From: Anthopleura xanthogrammica
Lineage: Eukaryota; Cnidaria; Anthozoa; Actiniaria; Actiniidae
Direction: 5' to 3'
DNA length: 64,000 nucleotides
Assembly (NCBI GenBank): GCA_964019055.1
Contig: OZ025206.1
Span: 26,966,906-27,030,905 of the forward strand
Shown: one piece after another, positions 10,101 through 21,100 of the stretch
How the letters are laid out: the number at the start of each line of letters is the position of its first letter
Numbering within the stretch: the stretch's first letter is position 1
The notes under the pieces: generated by a model
Told to the model about the DNA's origin: nothing
The model's database searches: none
Seen by the model: the letters and a program-made list of their open reading frames with translations, nothing else
Made by a program: the position numbers and the translations under genes

Positions 10101-13100
10101 TTCGTTTTCTATGTTCGTGTGTGCGTGCACGAGTAAGTCCGAGGCCCTCCAGTCGTTTGTCCACTCATTCTGCACCGTGCGATGGAGCCTTTCGTAGAAT
10201 GTTTGAGTGCATGTTTTGAGATAACATTTTCCTAACTTTAAAGCGAAGAGTTGGTCAAAACTGTTCTAAGAGAGTACGATGCACACACAAAGGACCCAAA
10301 CCTGTTTTACCTTGCTATGGAAACAGGAATAAAAAGTAAAGGTGAGTACGCATGCGCGAATCCCTTCCTCATGTTTGTTCAATCCCGTCCCCAGAGCCTG
10401 CGTTTCTCTTGGTCGGTGCTGAACAAGAGCAACTCATGCGCAGCCTCTGTGGACGAGATTGATGTTTGTTTTGCTTGGATGTCGTAGTGCATGCGCTAGC
10501 TTGGAATTTGAAATTTGTCGATACCCTGAAGCAACCTTTGGGCTGTTCGAAGTCAGGGCACGATTACAGATCGACTACTGTAATTTAGCGTGTTAGGTTT
10601 TACGGAGGGAGACAAATCATCCAGAGAAGAAAAAAAAACCTCGAATCAAGGGAGACATGCAAATTACTCTAGTCACATGTGATGCCGAGTCCAGGAATCG
10701 AACTCGAGGCCCCAGAGGTTGGAGGAGAGAGCACTAACGCTACACTATCCTCGAATTATGCAACCGAGGAACGAGCTCTGTTCAAAAGATTCTTCCCCGA
10801 TTCTCGTTGTTAGAACCCGGTATTCATGAACAAGTTGTTTTTCTCCGCGGAGCTCACAGTCGTTTTTCTGTTTCTTTTTAGATTCAGGGCTTCCTATATC
10901 CCAAATGATTGTACTAGAGGATGATGCTCGACCTCTTGAACTACAAGCATGTACATGTCAACCACAGGGAGAAACCAAGTAAGTCTAGCACGCTGCATTC
11001 TTTTCCTCTTGCGCTAGCGCTTAGACTTTTGTAAAGTCCTTCATCTCTGTATTAGTCAACGGGCGCTGAAAAAAAACACAGGCAGCCCAACCAGGTTCAC
11101 AGTCGCTGGAGGACCTCTCGCGACTTTGGCGTTCGCTTTTTTTTCACTTGCTTCACTCGTGACTCTGTGATTCTCAGTGAGGTCACGAAATTTTAGATTT
11201 TTTCTTGAAATGAAAGCTTCTAAAGGGAAGCTCTGGCACGATGCGTGATGATAGACAATTAACAAAGGCGATAATGCGCACAAAAAATCCCTTGGTCCAC
11301 CCCCTCCCCCTCAAAAATATTGCAAAAAGTTAAAGGTATCTCGAAGCGCGAAAGCTTCGACTCCTATCATAACATTTAGATGAACAGAGTATACCTCTGT
11401 CAATGTGTTTTCAGTCGACGATTGTCGTCAATTAGTGGTCGTGCATTTTCCTTAAATATTTTTCTCAGTTCTGTGAAATTATTCACTCTTATCATGGTAA
11501 TGTTACTCCTTGTTTTTCAGATTCCATTTGAAAATGAAAAGCGGTGGGTTGGTTCGAGTGAGGACAAACATTCTTAATCCAGGGGTGAGTCGTGAATGAT
11601 TAAGGCTCCGACACATGATGCCACACCTCGCTAGCAACGCAAAATAGCCTGCGTGCAGCAAGACTTTAACTCTGGTTAACCAGAGTTAAAGTCGGGCTCC
11701 ACTCATGGGCAGGCTAGCAAAAAATAGCCAATGAATGAATACAGAATACGTTCCTTTGCTATTGTCCTGAAATATTTGCGTTCTTCATTATGTGGCAGTA
11801 TATAGCCGCGCATGCGCTTGCGTATCCAGTATTCAGCTATTTCAAAAAAGCCTCGTTCGTTCGCGATATGATACGGAAAATTCGTGAATAATAACGATAT
11901 CAAGCTCTTAACGTGTAATAATCTCTATATATATTACCGCTTTTCCAGTCAACCTTCAAGACCGTATTCATCGCTCGATGTACCACAGCCCAAGAGCTCA
12001 TCAAGCTAGTCATCAATGGATGTAAGAGTGACGAGCCTCCTGAGAATTTCGTGCTACGGGAAGGATCTATGGACTTTGAAGGTACTTGAAACGCCTTCGT
12101 CCTTAACTGATAAGACACGGGCGATGACAGGGGAAGCCGATTCACAGCTAGCGCGACTTTTGCAAAAACGACTAAATGCGCTAGGTTAATCGGGGTGAAA
12201 CAGAGGGTTAGTAAGCTAGATTTCGAGAGCCAAAGTGGCGACGTCAATATATATATATATATTATAGGCCACAACAATAGATTATACTACAATTATAGCG
12301 CCTCAGGTATATATAGATTACAGTATGGATTATTCTTTATTAAAGACTGTCTGAAGATCGCGTAAGCGTGAAACTCCGAGTAACAGCAAAAGTGATGTCT
12401 TGTCTTTGATCTATCTACAATCTATAATCTATATATATATGCATGATTTGAATATGGAGACATGAATCTTAGGACATGCAGTGGGCGTTTTCTTACATCG
12501 TCTCCCCTCCCTGCCCTTACATTGTCCCCCTCCCTCCCTCCCTCCCCCTTCCTCCTACTACGATACGCTTGTCGTGATAAATAATTTTCAACTTTTGTTA
12601 GTTGATCGAATCCTTGGTCAAGATGAGTATCCAGTGGAAGTCCAGTCAACCTGGAAGCCAGAAGACGAACTCTGTTTCTTCCTATCTAGAGTAAATAAGA
12701 CGGTAAGCTATAGCAACGCCTATTCTCTACACTACTGTCTGTAACAGTTAACATGCACCTGGTAGCGTGGCCGAGCGGTCTAAGGCGCTGGTTTAAGGCA
12801 CCAGTCTCGTAAGAGGCGTGGGTTCGAATCCCACCGCTGCCATTCTTTTTTTTATCTTCAAGTGCTGTTTCTGCTCATCTAAACTACTGTCTGTAATAGT
12901 TGACATCCATCTGGTAGCGTGGCCGAGCGGTCTAAGGCGCTGGTTTAAGGCACCAGTCTCGTAAGAGGCGTGGGTTCGAATCCCACCGCTGCCATTCTTT
13001 TTATCTTCAAGTGCTGTTTCTGCTCATCTAAACGTGATAAATGTTTTTTTGTGTACTCACAGCGCGACACAAGTCCGTCACAGACTGTAGAGATAGGTAC

Positions 13101-16100
13101 ATCCGATGAGCTGAAGAATGAGATCGAAAAACAAAACCAAACCATCGACACCCTGAATGAAACCATCAAAAAACTTCAAGAGGAACAATGCCTAGATGTT
13201 CTGCGCCGGCAAACAACCAGTTCAGAGGACAGCGGCTTTATCAAGGATGATTATGATCAGATTGATGACATCAACGTGAAGCTATTTGAACCACCGCGGC
13301 ACGAAGACAGAGAAGACAACGACGACCAGAATGACTTAGATGAAGACCAAGATCGGTTATGTGTCGAAAAAATACGGCAACGAAAGACTTCCATCGATGC
13401 TCTTGACTTACACCGGGACCCAGGCAATGAACTTATCAGAAAGGCTGAAAGAAAGAGGTCGCCCTCCCAAATCTCAAAACTAAGGCGCAGCTTTACCCAG
13501 TACAAATTTCAAAAACAAAGTATCGATGCACTAGATCTGTGTGACGGTAAGAAAGACGACACGAAAAAGGGTGATTCTAAGAATTCACAAATTGAAAGAT
13601 TCAGGATGAAGTTTTTGGAATATTATAATGTTAAATCCGATAGTCCACAAAGACGGATATCAAGCGTTCTAACACCTCCAAGGCAGCGTCGAAGGACTGG
13701 ATCTCAAAAGAATGATCAAGCCAGATCTTATTCAGCATCTGATGCTGATTATACAGGGATAGATCCACAGTTTCACTGCGAATTACAAACAGTTTTTTCA
13801 AGAAAGTCTTCTTTGAACAGTACATGTGATGAAGAGATTGAGGAGGTTTTTGAAAACTCGTCTGTCACGCGGGAATTCCCAGGCGATGATTCCACTAATT
13901 CTTCTTATTCATCTATTTATGATATTCTTGAAGAGACGAGACTGATATCAGTGACTCTACAAAGAGACCCAGGTATGGAACTAGGTCTAAAGATTGCACG
14001 TGTAACTCAGACGGGATCTCCTGTGGAAGAGGGAAATGACGATGCAGATGTTGTCTACGTTTTTCATAAGGGCGATGGTCAAACTGCAGTTGTTGAAAGC
14101 CCCACAGAACACACAGAAATTCAAAACCAAACTACCATTATCGAGGAAGAACCCTCGAGGTCTAAGTATCTCGAAAATGACAGAGACGATGTTTTTTCGC
14201 CGATAAATTTTGAATCACGTCTTAATAACAAGAGTTCTAGTCAACATATTGAGGAAGGTGGTGCACGAGTAAGTCACGTAAAGCACGAAAATGGAAAAAC
14301 GTTTACAAACTTCAAATCTTGTTCCTCTTTGTCAAGCTGGAGAAGAGGACTAGGACCCAAAGCTCATCGTGGTGTGCGGATTGTGGGGATAGCAAAAGGA
14401 AGTCGCGCACAAAAAACTGGAAAATTAGCAAGAGGTGACGTCATAGTTGAGGTGAGACCACAGGGAGCCCAAGTTGTTGGGCTATAAAATTGTTTGAACT
14501 TTTCTTTGCAACATTATTTTTGAAAACTGCGCGTATATTAATTAACGCTAAAGTTTCTGCTGCAAGAAAATCTAAAATTGCGTTGATGCAGGACTAGGAA
14601 AAAAATCAGTGTGTATTGGCCAATTGTCGTACCTAATCATATCCATTTTGAAATCAGTAGCAAATCCTGCAATCTGATTGGCTCTCAGCAGTGCGATTTA
14701 TTCACAAATAATAATAATAATATACTTTATTTAATGATGATATTTAATGATATTTAATCTTACTTACATTGGGGCATCAAAAAAATTAATTAAATTTTGA
14801 GTTTTAAATCGCACTGTTTTGAAGAGCTAATGAATTTGCAGGAAAAAAAAACAGAATGTGACCAATCAGATCACAGAAAACAAAAGGCAATTCAAAGCAT
14901 GAGAAAAAAAATTTTGGATAAGATTTCCGCTACGCCGTCGTGCAATTTTGTAATCACTCGTTTGATTTCTGACCAAATTGTATTCCACTCAGTTCAAATA
15001 CCATTATAAACCCTACTCAACTCATGGAAAATTATACGATTTGGGTAATGAGTAGGGCATGGGTATGAGTATGAGTTCAGCAGCTTTACTCAAGGAAATG
15101 ATCATATTCTAATCCAAAAAGGGAAAACAGTGGATTTGATATATTTTGCTTTATTATTAAAAATCATTTCTAACGATATTTTTGATCATTCTGACTTGAA
15201 GGTTAATGGAAGAAACGTGTTGAATTCTTCACTTGATGTTGTCATAGCAACCTTAAAGGAGCGCAACACAGTAAAACTTGTAGTGGCAAGGGAAAAAGAA
15301 ACGTTGGGCTCAAATGGAAATACGGTATGGAATTCTTTCAGAAGCCAGTTTTTCATGCATGGGTTTCTCAACAAGGGAATGTGGACTTGCAAGTATTTGC
15401 CCTGTACTGTGGAATCTATGAATTAAGTTCAAACATGCCAATTTTAAACGATTTTCACTGTCCAGAACTTTATTTGATTTAGGATTTTTTAAAGTGTTCT
15501 ATCATTGTCATGGCAACGTATTACGTCATATTTAAATTTTCATTCCAATCTTTCCTTTGCTTCTTAACGTGTAATAGTCAAATAGACACAAAAGAAAACA
15601 ACGGAATACTCCAGTTTCGACATCTCTATTGCTTAGTCTTAGCCTCGGAGAGCAAAACCTGTGGAATTCTAAAGCAATTGTATTGTTCATTTGTACACAT
15701 TCCTCACCTCATTCCCATGGGCTGTTAGTAATGTAGTAAAGAATATATTACATGCTATTGAGGCTAACACTGAGCAATAGAGAACTCGAAACTGGAGTAT
15801 TTGGGTCTACTAAAGTCTATTAGTCTAATATCTATTTCACGGGTTTAGCGACTTCACTCTATTGTATATATGCAAGTTCAAAAACTCTTTCTAGCCTCCT
15901 TAAACCTATCTTATCAATACATGTTCTATTTTGATTAGGCGGAGCCTTCCCCAATGCAGTCCCCACTGCCATCTTACCATGAGGACATGAAAGCTTTAGC
16001 AGATCAGGTTCAACAGCTTGTTGCTAAGGTAACAGAGCTACAAGGTTCTCTTACAAAGAAAGACAAGACGATTGCCTCTTTAAAGAAATCACTCATCAAG

Positions 16101-16160
16101 AAAAAACTTAGAATAAGTTCTAAAGAGAAGGTAGTAGAAGGTGAACAAGTTATGGTATAA
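7114..16160 (+). CDS. Ras-association (two copies) and PDZ domain scaffold protein
   Basis: Exons 7114-7294, 8717-8859, 9726-9805, 10244-10341, 10882-10978, 11521-11584, 11949-12081, 12602-12702, 13063-14451, 15202-15324 and 15939-16160 join in phase to 876 aa. The splice acceptor at 7107-7108 means an earlier exon may exist, so the start is provisional. Exon 2 could also end at 8847; both donors keep the frame. Residues 109-200 and 200-298 look like two ubiquitin-fold Ras-association domains. A coiled coil follows (about 307-335), then an acidic, serine-rich linker. A PDZ domain starts near MELGLKI (residue 605 or so), is interrupted by about 120 low-complexity residues, and resumes at GVRIVGIAKGS, ending in exon 10. 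A second coiled coil (about 815-855) closes the protein. Afadin and RADIL share RA and PDZ domains, but no FHA or DIL domain is seen. Likely role: a membrane-proximal effector of a Ras/Rap GTPase (inference). Confidence 0.75.
7402..8716. other. Intron without a visible gene
   Basis: Intron 1 of the Ras-association/PDZ gene. AT-rich; apart from the dispersed repeat at 8343-8480 I see nothing coding or structured. Confidence 0.6.
8343..8480. repeat. Dispersed repeat, copy 1
   Basis: Shares about 140 bases with 43841-43975 at roughly 80% identity. Common words include TACCGGACGAATTT, TTTAGGCGT, CCGTTTACA and AAACGCCTAGCC. The two copies lie in unrelated non-coding positions, so this is a mobile repeat. 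Confidence 0.75.
9043..9277. mobile_element. Diverged fold-back element (MITE-like)
   Basis: The left end (GCAATTTTCTCTGCAAC) and the reverse complement of the right end (GCAATTTGTAGTGCAAT) match imperfectly for about 60 bases. No protein is encoded. It resembles the better preserved fold-back element at 58862-59108 in its repeated GCAAC/TTGC words. Confidence 0.5.
10502..10760 (-). mobile_element. tRNA-derived SINE, copy 1
   Basis: Read on the minus strand it has a tRNA-like head: A-box-like GTGTAGCGTTAGTGCTC and B-box-like GAGTTCGATTCC. The tail includes CCTCCGTAAAACCTAACACG and ends TTCAGGGTATCGACAAAT. The same head, middle and tail order is found on the plus strand at 30757-31045, which defines the family. 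It lies in an intron of the Ras-association/PDZ gene. Confidence 0.75.
12351..12374 (+). other. Hammerhead-like core motif
   Basis: CTGAAGA, then a short CGC/GCG hairpin with loop GTAA, then GAAAC: the order of the conserved hammerhead core (CUGANGA, stem II, GAAA). I cannot see convincing stems I and III or a cleavage triplet, so this is a core-like motif only. Similar motifs occur in Penelope-like retroelement remnants (knowledge of the family). Confidence 0.3.
12761..12842 (+). tRNA. tRNA-Leu (anticodon AAG), copy 1
   Basis: Acceptor stem GGTAGCG pairs with CGCTGCC, with discriminator A. Anticodon stem CTGGT/ACCAG closes the loop TTAAGGC, giving anticodon AAG. A long variable arm and T arm GTGGG-TTCGAAT-CCCAC are present, as expected for leucine tRNA. 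A T-run at 12846-12853 can end RNA polymerase III transcription. It sits in an intron of the Ras-association/PDZ gene, same strand. Confidence 0.95.
12913..12994 (+). tRNA. tRNA-Leu (anticodon AAG), copy 2
   Basis: Identical to the copy at 12761-12842 in all stems and the anticodon, followed by five T's (12998-13002). It arose by duplication of the surrounding 152-bp unit. Confidence 0.95.
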
Positions 16161-16256
16161 ATGTAATGAATAAGAGTTTTTACTGCCAGTGGATGTTATC
16201 AGTTATGAGTATTTTGGTTAAAAGGTGTGAGTGTGGTCATGTTGGATGTTCATCGT

Positions 16257-16444
16257 GTGGTTCCAAAATATATCCATACCCAACCATTTAGGAAATTGTA
16301 AATTTCCAGGGGGGTGGGGGGTCCGATGAAAAACAAAATTACAAGGTTTGTATGGAAGATAATTGGAAATTCCAGAGGGGTGAGGGGATCCTTAATTTTT
16401 CAAATATCCTCCATGGTGGGTATGGATAATTTTTGGAGCCCCAC
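16257..16444. mobile_element. Fold-back MITE
   Basis: The left end GTGGTTCCAAAATATATCCA and the reverse complement of the right end GTGGGGCTCCAAAAATTATC form inverted repeats of about 28 bases. No coding capacity. Confidence 0.7.
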
Positions 16445-16991
16445 ATTATAGGTGGTTTGTAATATTACCCCCAAGGGAAGGCTTTAAATAATAGTTAGTT
16501 ATAGGACAATGTCCGGCCAGATTTTGCTATTGTCTGGTCAAATCTTTGCCTTGCCAGTCATCTTGACCAGTAATGTTGAGCCAGAAATGACCTATGACCA
16601 AGCTAAAACTCATTTGGGTGGTCATCATGACTGAAACTGGCTGGCTGTTATTTTAAGCCCTATAACAAGAGTGGTTGCTTAAATTTCTGAAATTGAATAC
16701 ATATGTCACACGCTTTATCTGTAACAGTGTGGTACTTACATTTATATGACTATTTAATTTCTTACCTACTGGATTATCATGAATTCTTTATTGGATTATT
16801 TTACAACCATGTTGTTAAAATATTAGATAAAACCTCAAATATTTCAGTGCAATACTGTAACATAGAACAATACTTTTTGGTATTTCTCACAACATCTATC
16901 AGAATATGTATAAAATTTTTGAATGTGCTTCTTTAGTGATCATGAACTAGTTCTCTTTACAAGATAATAATATATATTAAAAAAGGTGTTA

Positions 16992-17207
16992 CAGTATGGG
17001 CACTCGAACCATGAACACTTTGAGTTTTTTTTTGACATTTTTTAATCGTCCAATCAGAAGCCAGATTCATGACAAGGCTCTGACATTATGCTTAGGTTAG
17101 CTAACTAAACATACTGCCAGAGCCTTGCTATGAATTTGGTTTTGGATTGGACGATTAAAAAATGTCAAAAAAAACTCGAAGTGTTCACGGTTCGAGTGCC
17201 CACACTG
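16992..17207. mobile_element. Tc1/mariner-type MITE, copy 1
   Basis: Ends CAGT...ACTG flanked by TA on both sides (16990-16991 and 17208-17209), the Tc1/mariner signature. The inverted repeats run nearly the full length, starting CAGTATGGGCACTCGAACC. A second member with the same termini lies at 40180-40393. Confidence 0.85.
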
Positions 17208-17655
17208 TAAAGTTTGACAGGCAGATAATATACATAATTATATATACAAACTAAGATACATACATTAATGCATAGATTGTACAGTATTGAGAAATAAAAT
17301 CCACCATTACAAGTGTTACAACTATTTTGTATGAAAAATAAATTATTTGTAGATTTAAGAGCCTCTGAACAGCCCCCATCCCTTTCTTTAATTCTCCTTT
17401 CAAAGGGAAGCAAATGGGTAGTTCTTTTCCTTATTCTTCAATTTTTTCACACTCATTCATACTCTGGCATTTTTGGGGTTTATCTTTGGCATTTAACCAT
17501 TCTAGTGAAGATATTGAAACCTCATGTCAATGGAAGAGAGAAAGCACTTTTTTCATGTCTGCACTGGAAGACAAAGATGTGAAAAATAGATGATAGCCTT
17601 GATGAGGATAGGAGTTTGAAGACAATGCCACACAAAAAAGAATATGCTTGCACTG

Positions 17656-17840
17656 CAGGGCTCAAAATAGAAAAGATAAATGGCCAGACAGTTTCTTATT
17701 TTCGGCAGGATAAATAATTTTGGAGCAAAATTCCCCTGCCATTTTTATTTTCCATTTGGCAGTTCAAAATTGTTTTAGCCTGACAGTAGTAAAACTTGAC
17801 CTGCATTTTGGCCATTGGCAGGCCCCTATTTCGAGCCCTG
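17656..17840. mobile_element. Fold-back MITE with 5-bp target duplication
   Basis: Inverted repeat CAGGGCTCAAAATAG at the left and its complement CTATTTCGAGCCCTG at the right. It is flanked on both sides by CACTG (17651-17655 and 17841-17845), a perfect 5-bp duplication. Confidence 0.8.
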
Positions 17841-18152
17841 CACTGTCAACTTGAAGCCATGCCATTTCACTCAATCTGTCCATTATAATCATCTACATCT
17901 ATAGATGGTACTACTTAGTAAACACAATTACTGTTTTATGTTGGCATTGTCAGAGAATACATGACTGGCTCAGGATGACCTGGATTGCACTCTGATGCTA
18001 CATAAGTAGCAGGGTTGATTTATTTACTTTTTCACCAGGACATGTCCAGGTCTGTTTTGAGTTCTGTCACTGGTAAGTTGATGTTTCCACTGGATAATAC
18101 TCCTTCAAACTCTAACCAGAGAAGAAACAAAGAAATCTCATGCTTGCCTTCG

Positions 18153-21100
18153 TCATTTCTTGACCAGGAAAGTGTCCAGATCTGCTTTGGTTCTCTGTAG
18201 AGAATTGATATTTCGTTTAATCCTGTCAGCTACTGATGCTGTGGTCTTGGATGAGAATGAATCAACCTTCATGGTACTGAAACATAGATTATCACTGATA
18301 CTTAGATTTCTGCAAGTTACTTCAGAGTTTGTACAGTATAATTATTAATATAACTGCTTGACTTGTATGTACTGCACGCAAGCAATTTTCGACAAGAAAA
18401 AGTCTGCACTTTGATATCATCTCACTCCTTAACGAGAAGGGTGACCCCATTTTTTTATTTGTTCATGGAATCTCATTGATGGTTTTATTTCAACATGAGA
18501 AGTTTGAAGAAAAAAATATGGGAAACGATTTTGCCAGCAAACATCCTTAATTATTATAAAATGTTATTCAACCAAGGCACCATAATTATTGGCTTAATAA
18601 ATCTTAACATTAAAACTACCAAGAAAACAAAGAAAAAAAAGAAACAAGTCACCCAGTTTGTTGGTTCAAGTGCCTTAGGATTGACTAACACTAACACTGT
18701 AAACCAAAAATGACTCCAACTTATTGGCTAAACAACTACTGCAGCAATTTTCAATATTCTGCGAACTCGGTAGTTGCGAGTTTCTCGTTGGAATTTGGAT
18801 TTTCACTGCCACCAGTCAAAAATAAAAAGGTACCGACTGATTAGTTTTGATTGGCAGAAGCCAAATCACTATTTACACATTGAAATTAATTTTGAACTTC
18901 GATGTCCAGGCACGTACAGTGTAATTATGAAAATCACAGTAACAACTATTTTGTATTTTGAAACATAAAATCAACTCAGCCAATAGTATACCTGATAAAC
19001 TCTGCACTCTTGCCAGAGTTCTGAGCTTCTTCCTTTTTCTCAGCTTCCTCTTTATCCTGTATTATAAAATTGGACAATTTAAGTTGAATTGATTAAATTT
19101 GATAGTCTTACCTTTGATCATAAAAGATGTCCTTCTACAACCCTGTTATTCAAAGTATTCTCTTTCTTATAGGATTTAGGAGCCACTTTTTTAATGCATA
19201 AGGTTTGTATCAAGGGTGTCAGATCCTACCACTATTTTTCATTGTTACTTGCTGATCGAGACAACAGCCACAACAAGGACAATTTGGCAATACAATCATT
19301 ATTCATGACACTGACAATCAGAGTATGTAACTAGGCACCGAAGATTAGTTTGATTGACAGTAGTCTATAACCTGATTTGCCTGTCGCAACTGCTGTCCTG
19401 AGCAGCACATACACTGTAGTAATGAAAACTGTGCCAATGCACCTTACTGTATTTTACAGTGTTATTAATGTACAGTATAACATCTCATTTATCTCTTGTC
19501 ACAATTTATTACTATCTTACCCTGTATCTCTTGACATTAGTTGTTCTTTGATCATTTCTCCATCTAAAGAGAACAAATTTACTGGGTTTTACTAAAAAGA
19601 GTACTTACTCAACTTGGTATTTTAGAGCTTTGAAGATGAAGGTGTAAGAAATGAAACAATGAAATTGTTTCAAAATTCGTGAAAAAGAAAGGTAAAATTT
19701 CACTAAACTACACCAAGTCCTCTCATTTTTGGCCCTAAGTTATCACTTACTTTGCATTTTCAAGCATTTCTTGGCATCTCTTCTCCAGCTCTTCTGCACT
19801 CATTTTTCTTAAAAGTAAAAATTATTATTAATCAAATAATACCCTCTAATAATAGCAGATATCAGAGAACTTTAAACTCCTTTTAATTGCCTTCAAACAA
19901 TTGTCGTGGCATTTTGGTCAGTTTCTATACATTTACTTTATTGTTGACCAAAATGACTTGACTTGAAACAATTGTTTGAAGGCAATAGAGTGCAACTCCA
20001 ATATCGTCTATAATGATAATGCGACTTGGGTTCAAGTCCCACCAGTCTCAGGGTTGCACGTTTATTGCTTCTTTCCTGTGCTTCAAGGGTTTTTCTCCGG
20101 GTTCTCCGGTTCTCCTCCCTCCACCACTATGCCACCTGTGCTTCCCAAGCATAAAAATTGCTTTATGAGTTTAACCTACTTGGAAACAGCAGAACCTCTG
20201 GAATTTCTGTCCTGTCTAGGTGAGAGAGATCTCTTTGACTTTTGAGGAGGGGATTCTCTGTGCCGCCTTTCTCTTCTTGGAGATGGTGACCTTGACTTTT
20301 GAGGCAACTCCCTGTGCTGTCTTTCTCTTCTCGGTGAGGGTGACCTTGACTTTTGAGGCAATTCCCTGTATTGTCTTTCTCTTCTCGGTGAGGGTGATCT
20401 CCTTGACTTCATAGGAGGGGATTCCCTGTGTCGCCTGTCCCTTCTTGGTGATGGTGACCTTGACTTCTGAGGTGATTCCCTGTGCCGTCTTTCTCTTCTT
20501 GGTGAGGGGGATCTCCTTGACTTCATAGGAGGGGATTCCCTGTGTCGCCTTTCTCTTCTTGGTGATGGTGACCTTGACTTTTGAGGTGATTCCCTGTGCC
20601 GTCTTTCTCTTCTTGGTGAGGGTGATCTCCTTGACTTGTGAAGAGGGGATTCCCTTTGCCTATTTCTTACTGGAGAAGCTGATCTCCTTGATTTTTTATG
20701 GGGAGATTCCATAGAATATCTATTTTCTCTGGGTGAAGGTGATCTCCTAGATGATCTGTCATATTTAGAATTTTGAGGTCTAGTTTTATTACTAAGATGT
20801 CCATTTCTGATAGGAGATCGAGACCTTGATCTTTGTCTATCAGACAACAGTGATCTTGATGAACTCCTTTGGTGATGCCTTCTCTTGTCATGTTGTTGTC
20901 TTCTGTTGATAGGTGATCTTGAACGTGATTTTCTTGACTGGAATTTTAATCCATTATTACCTTGTCCTGGTCTATGTCGTCTTGACTCAGACTCTACTAT
21001 TCCAGGAGATTCTGATCTTGATCTTCTTCTCATCTGACTGTACTTATTTTCATCCTTTATGTGTCTTTTATGCTTGCGATCACTCTTCCTGACATCATCG

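Larger units (their letters stand above)
12731..13033 (+). repeat. Tandem duplication of a 152-bp tRNA-bearing unit
   Basis: 12731-12882 and 12883-13033 are near-identical, including flanks such as ACTACTGTCTGTAA and TCTTCAAGTGCTGTTTCTGC. Each unit holds one tRNA-Leu gene. The second unit ends 29 bases before the next coding exon. Confidence 0.9.
16161..18152. other. Intergenic region with several MITEs
   Basis: Lies between the 3' ends of the Ras-association/PDZ gene and the convergent CWC25 gene. Contents: fold-back elements at 16257-16444, 16992-17207 and 17656-17840, plus a block rich in CTGGTCA/GACCAG words at 16490-16670 that looks like an old member of the element type at 21795-21933. 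No gene seen. Confidence 0.7.

Noticed and set aside
20176..20182. TAG as the end of the CWC25 protein
   Set aside because: A donor two bases earlier joins in phase to four small exons that encode the conserved CWC25 C-terminus.
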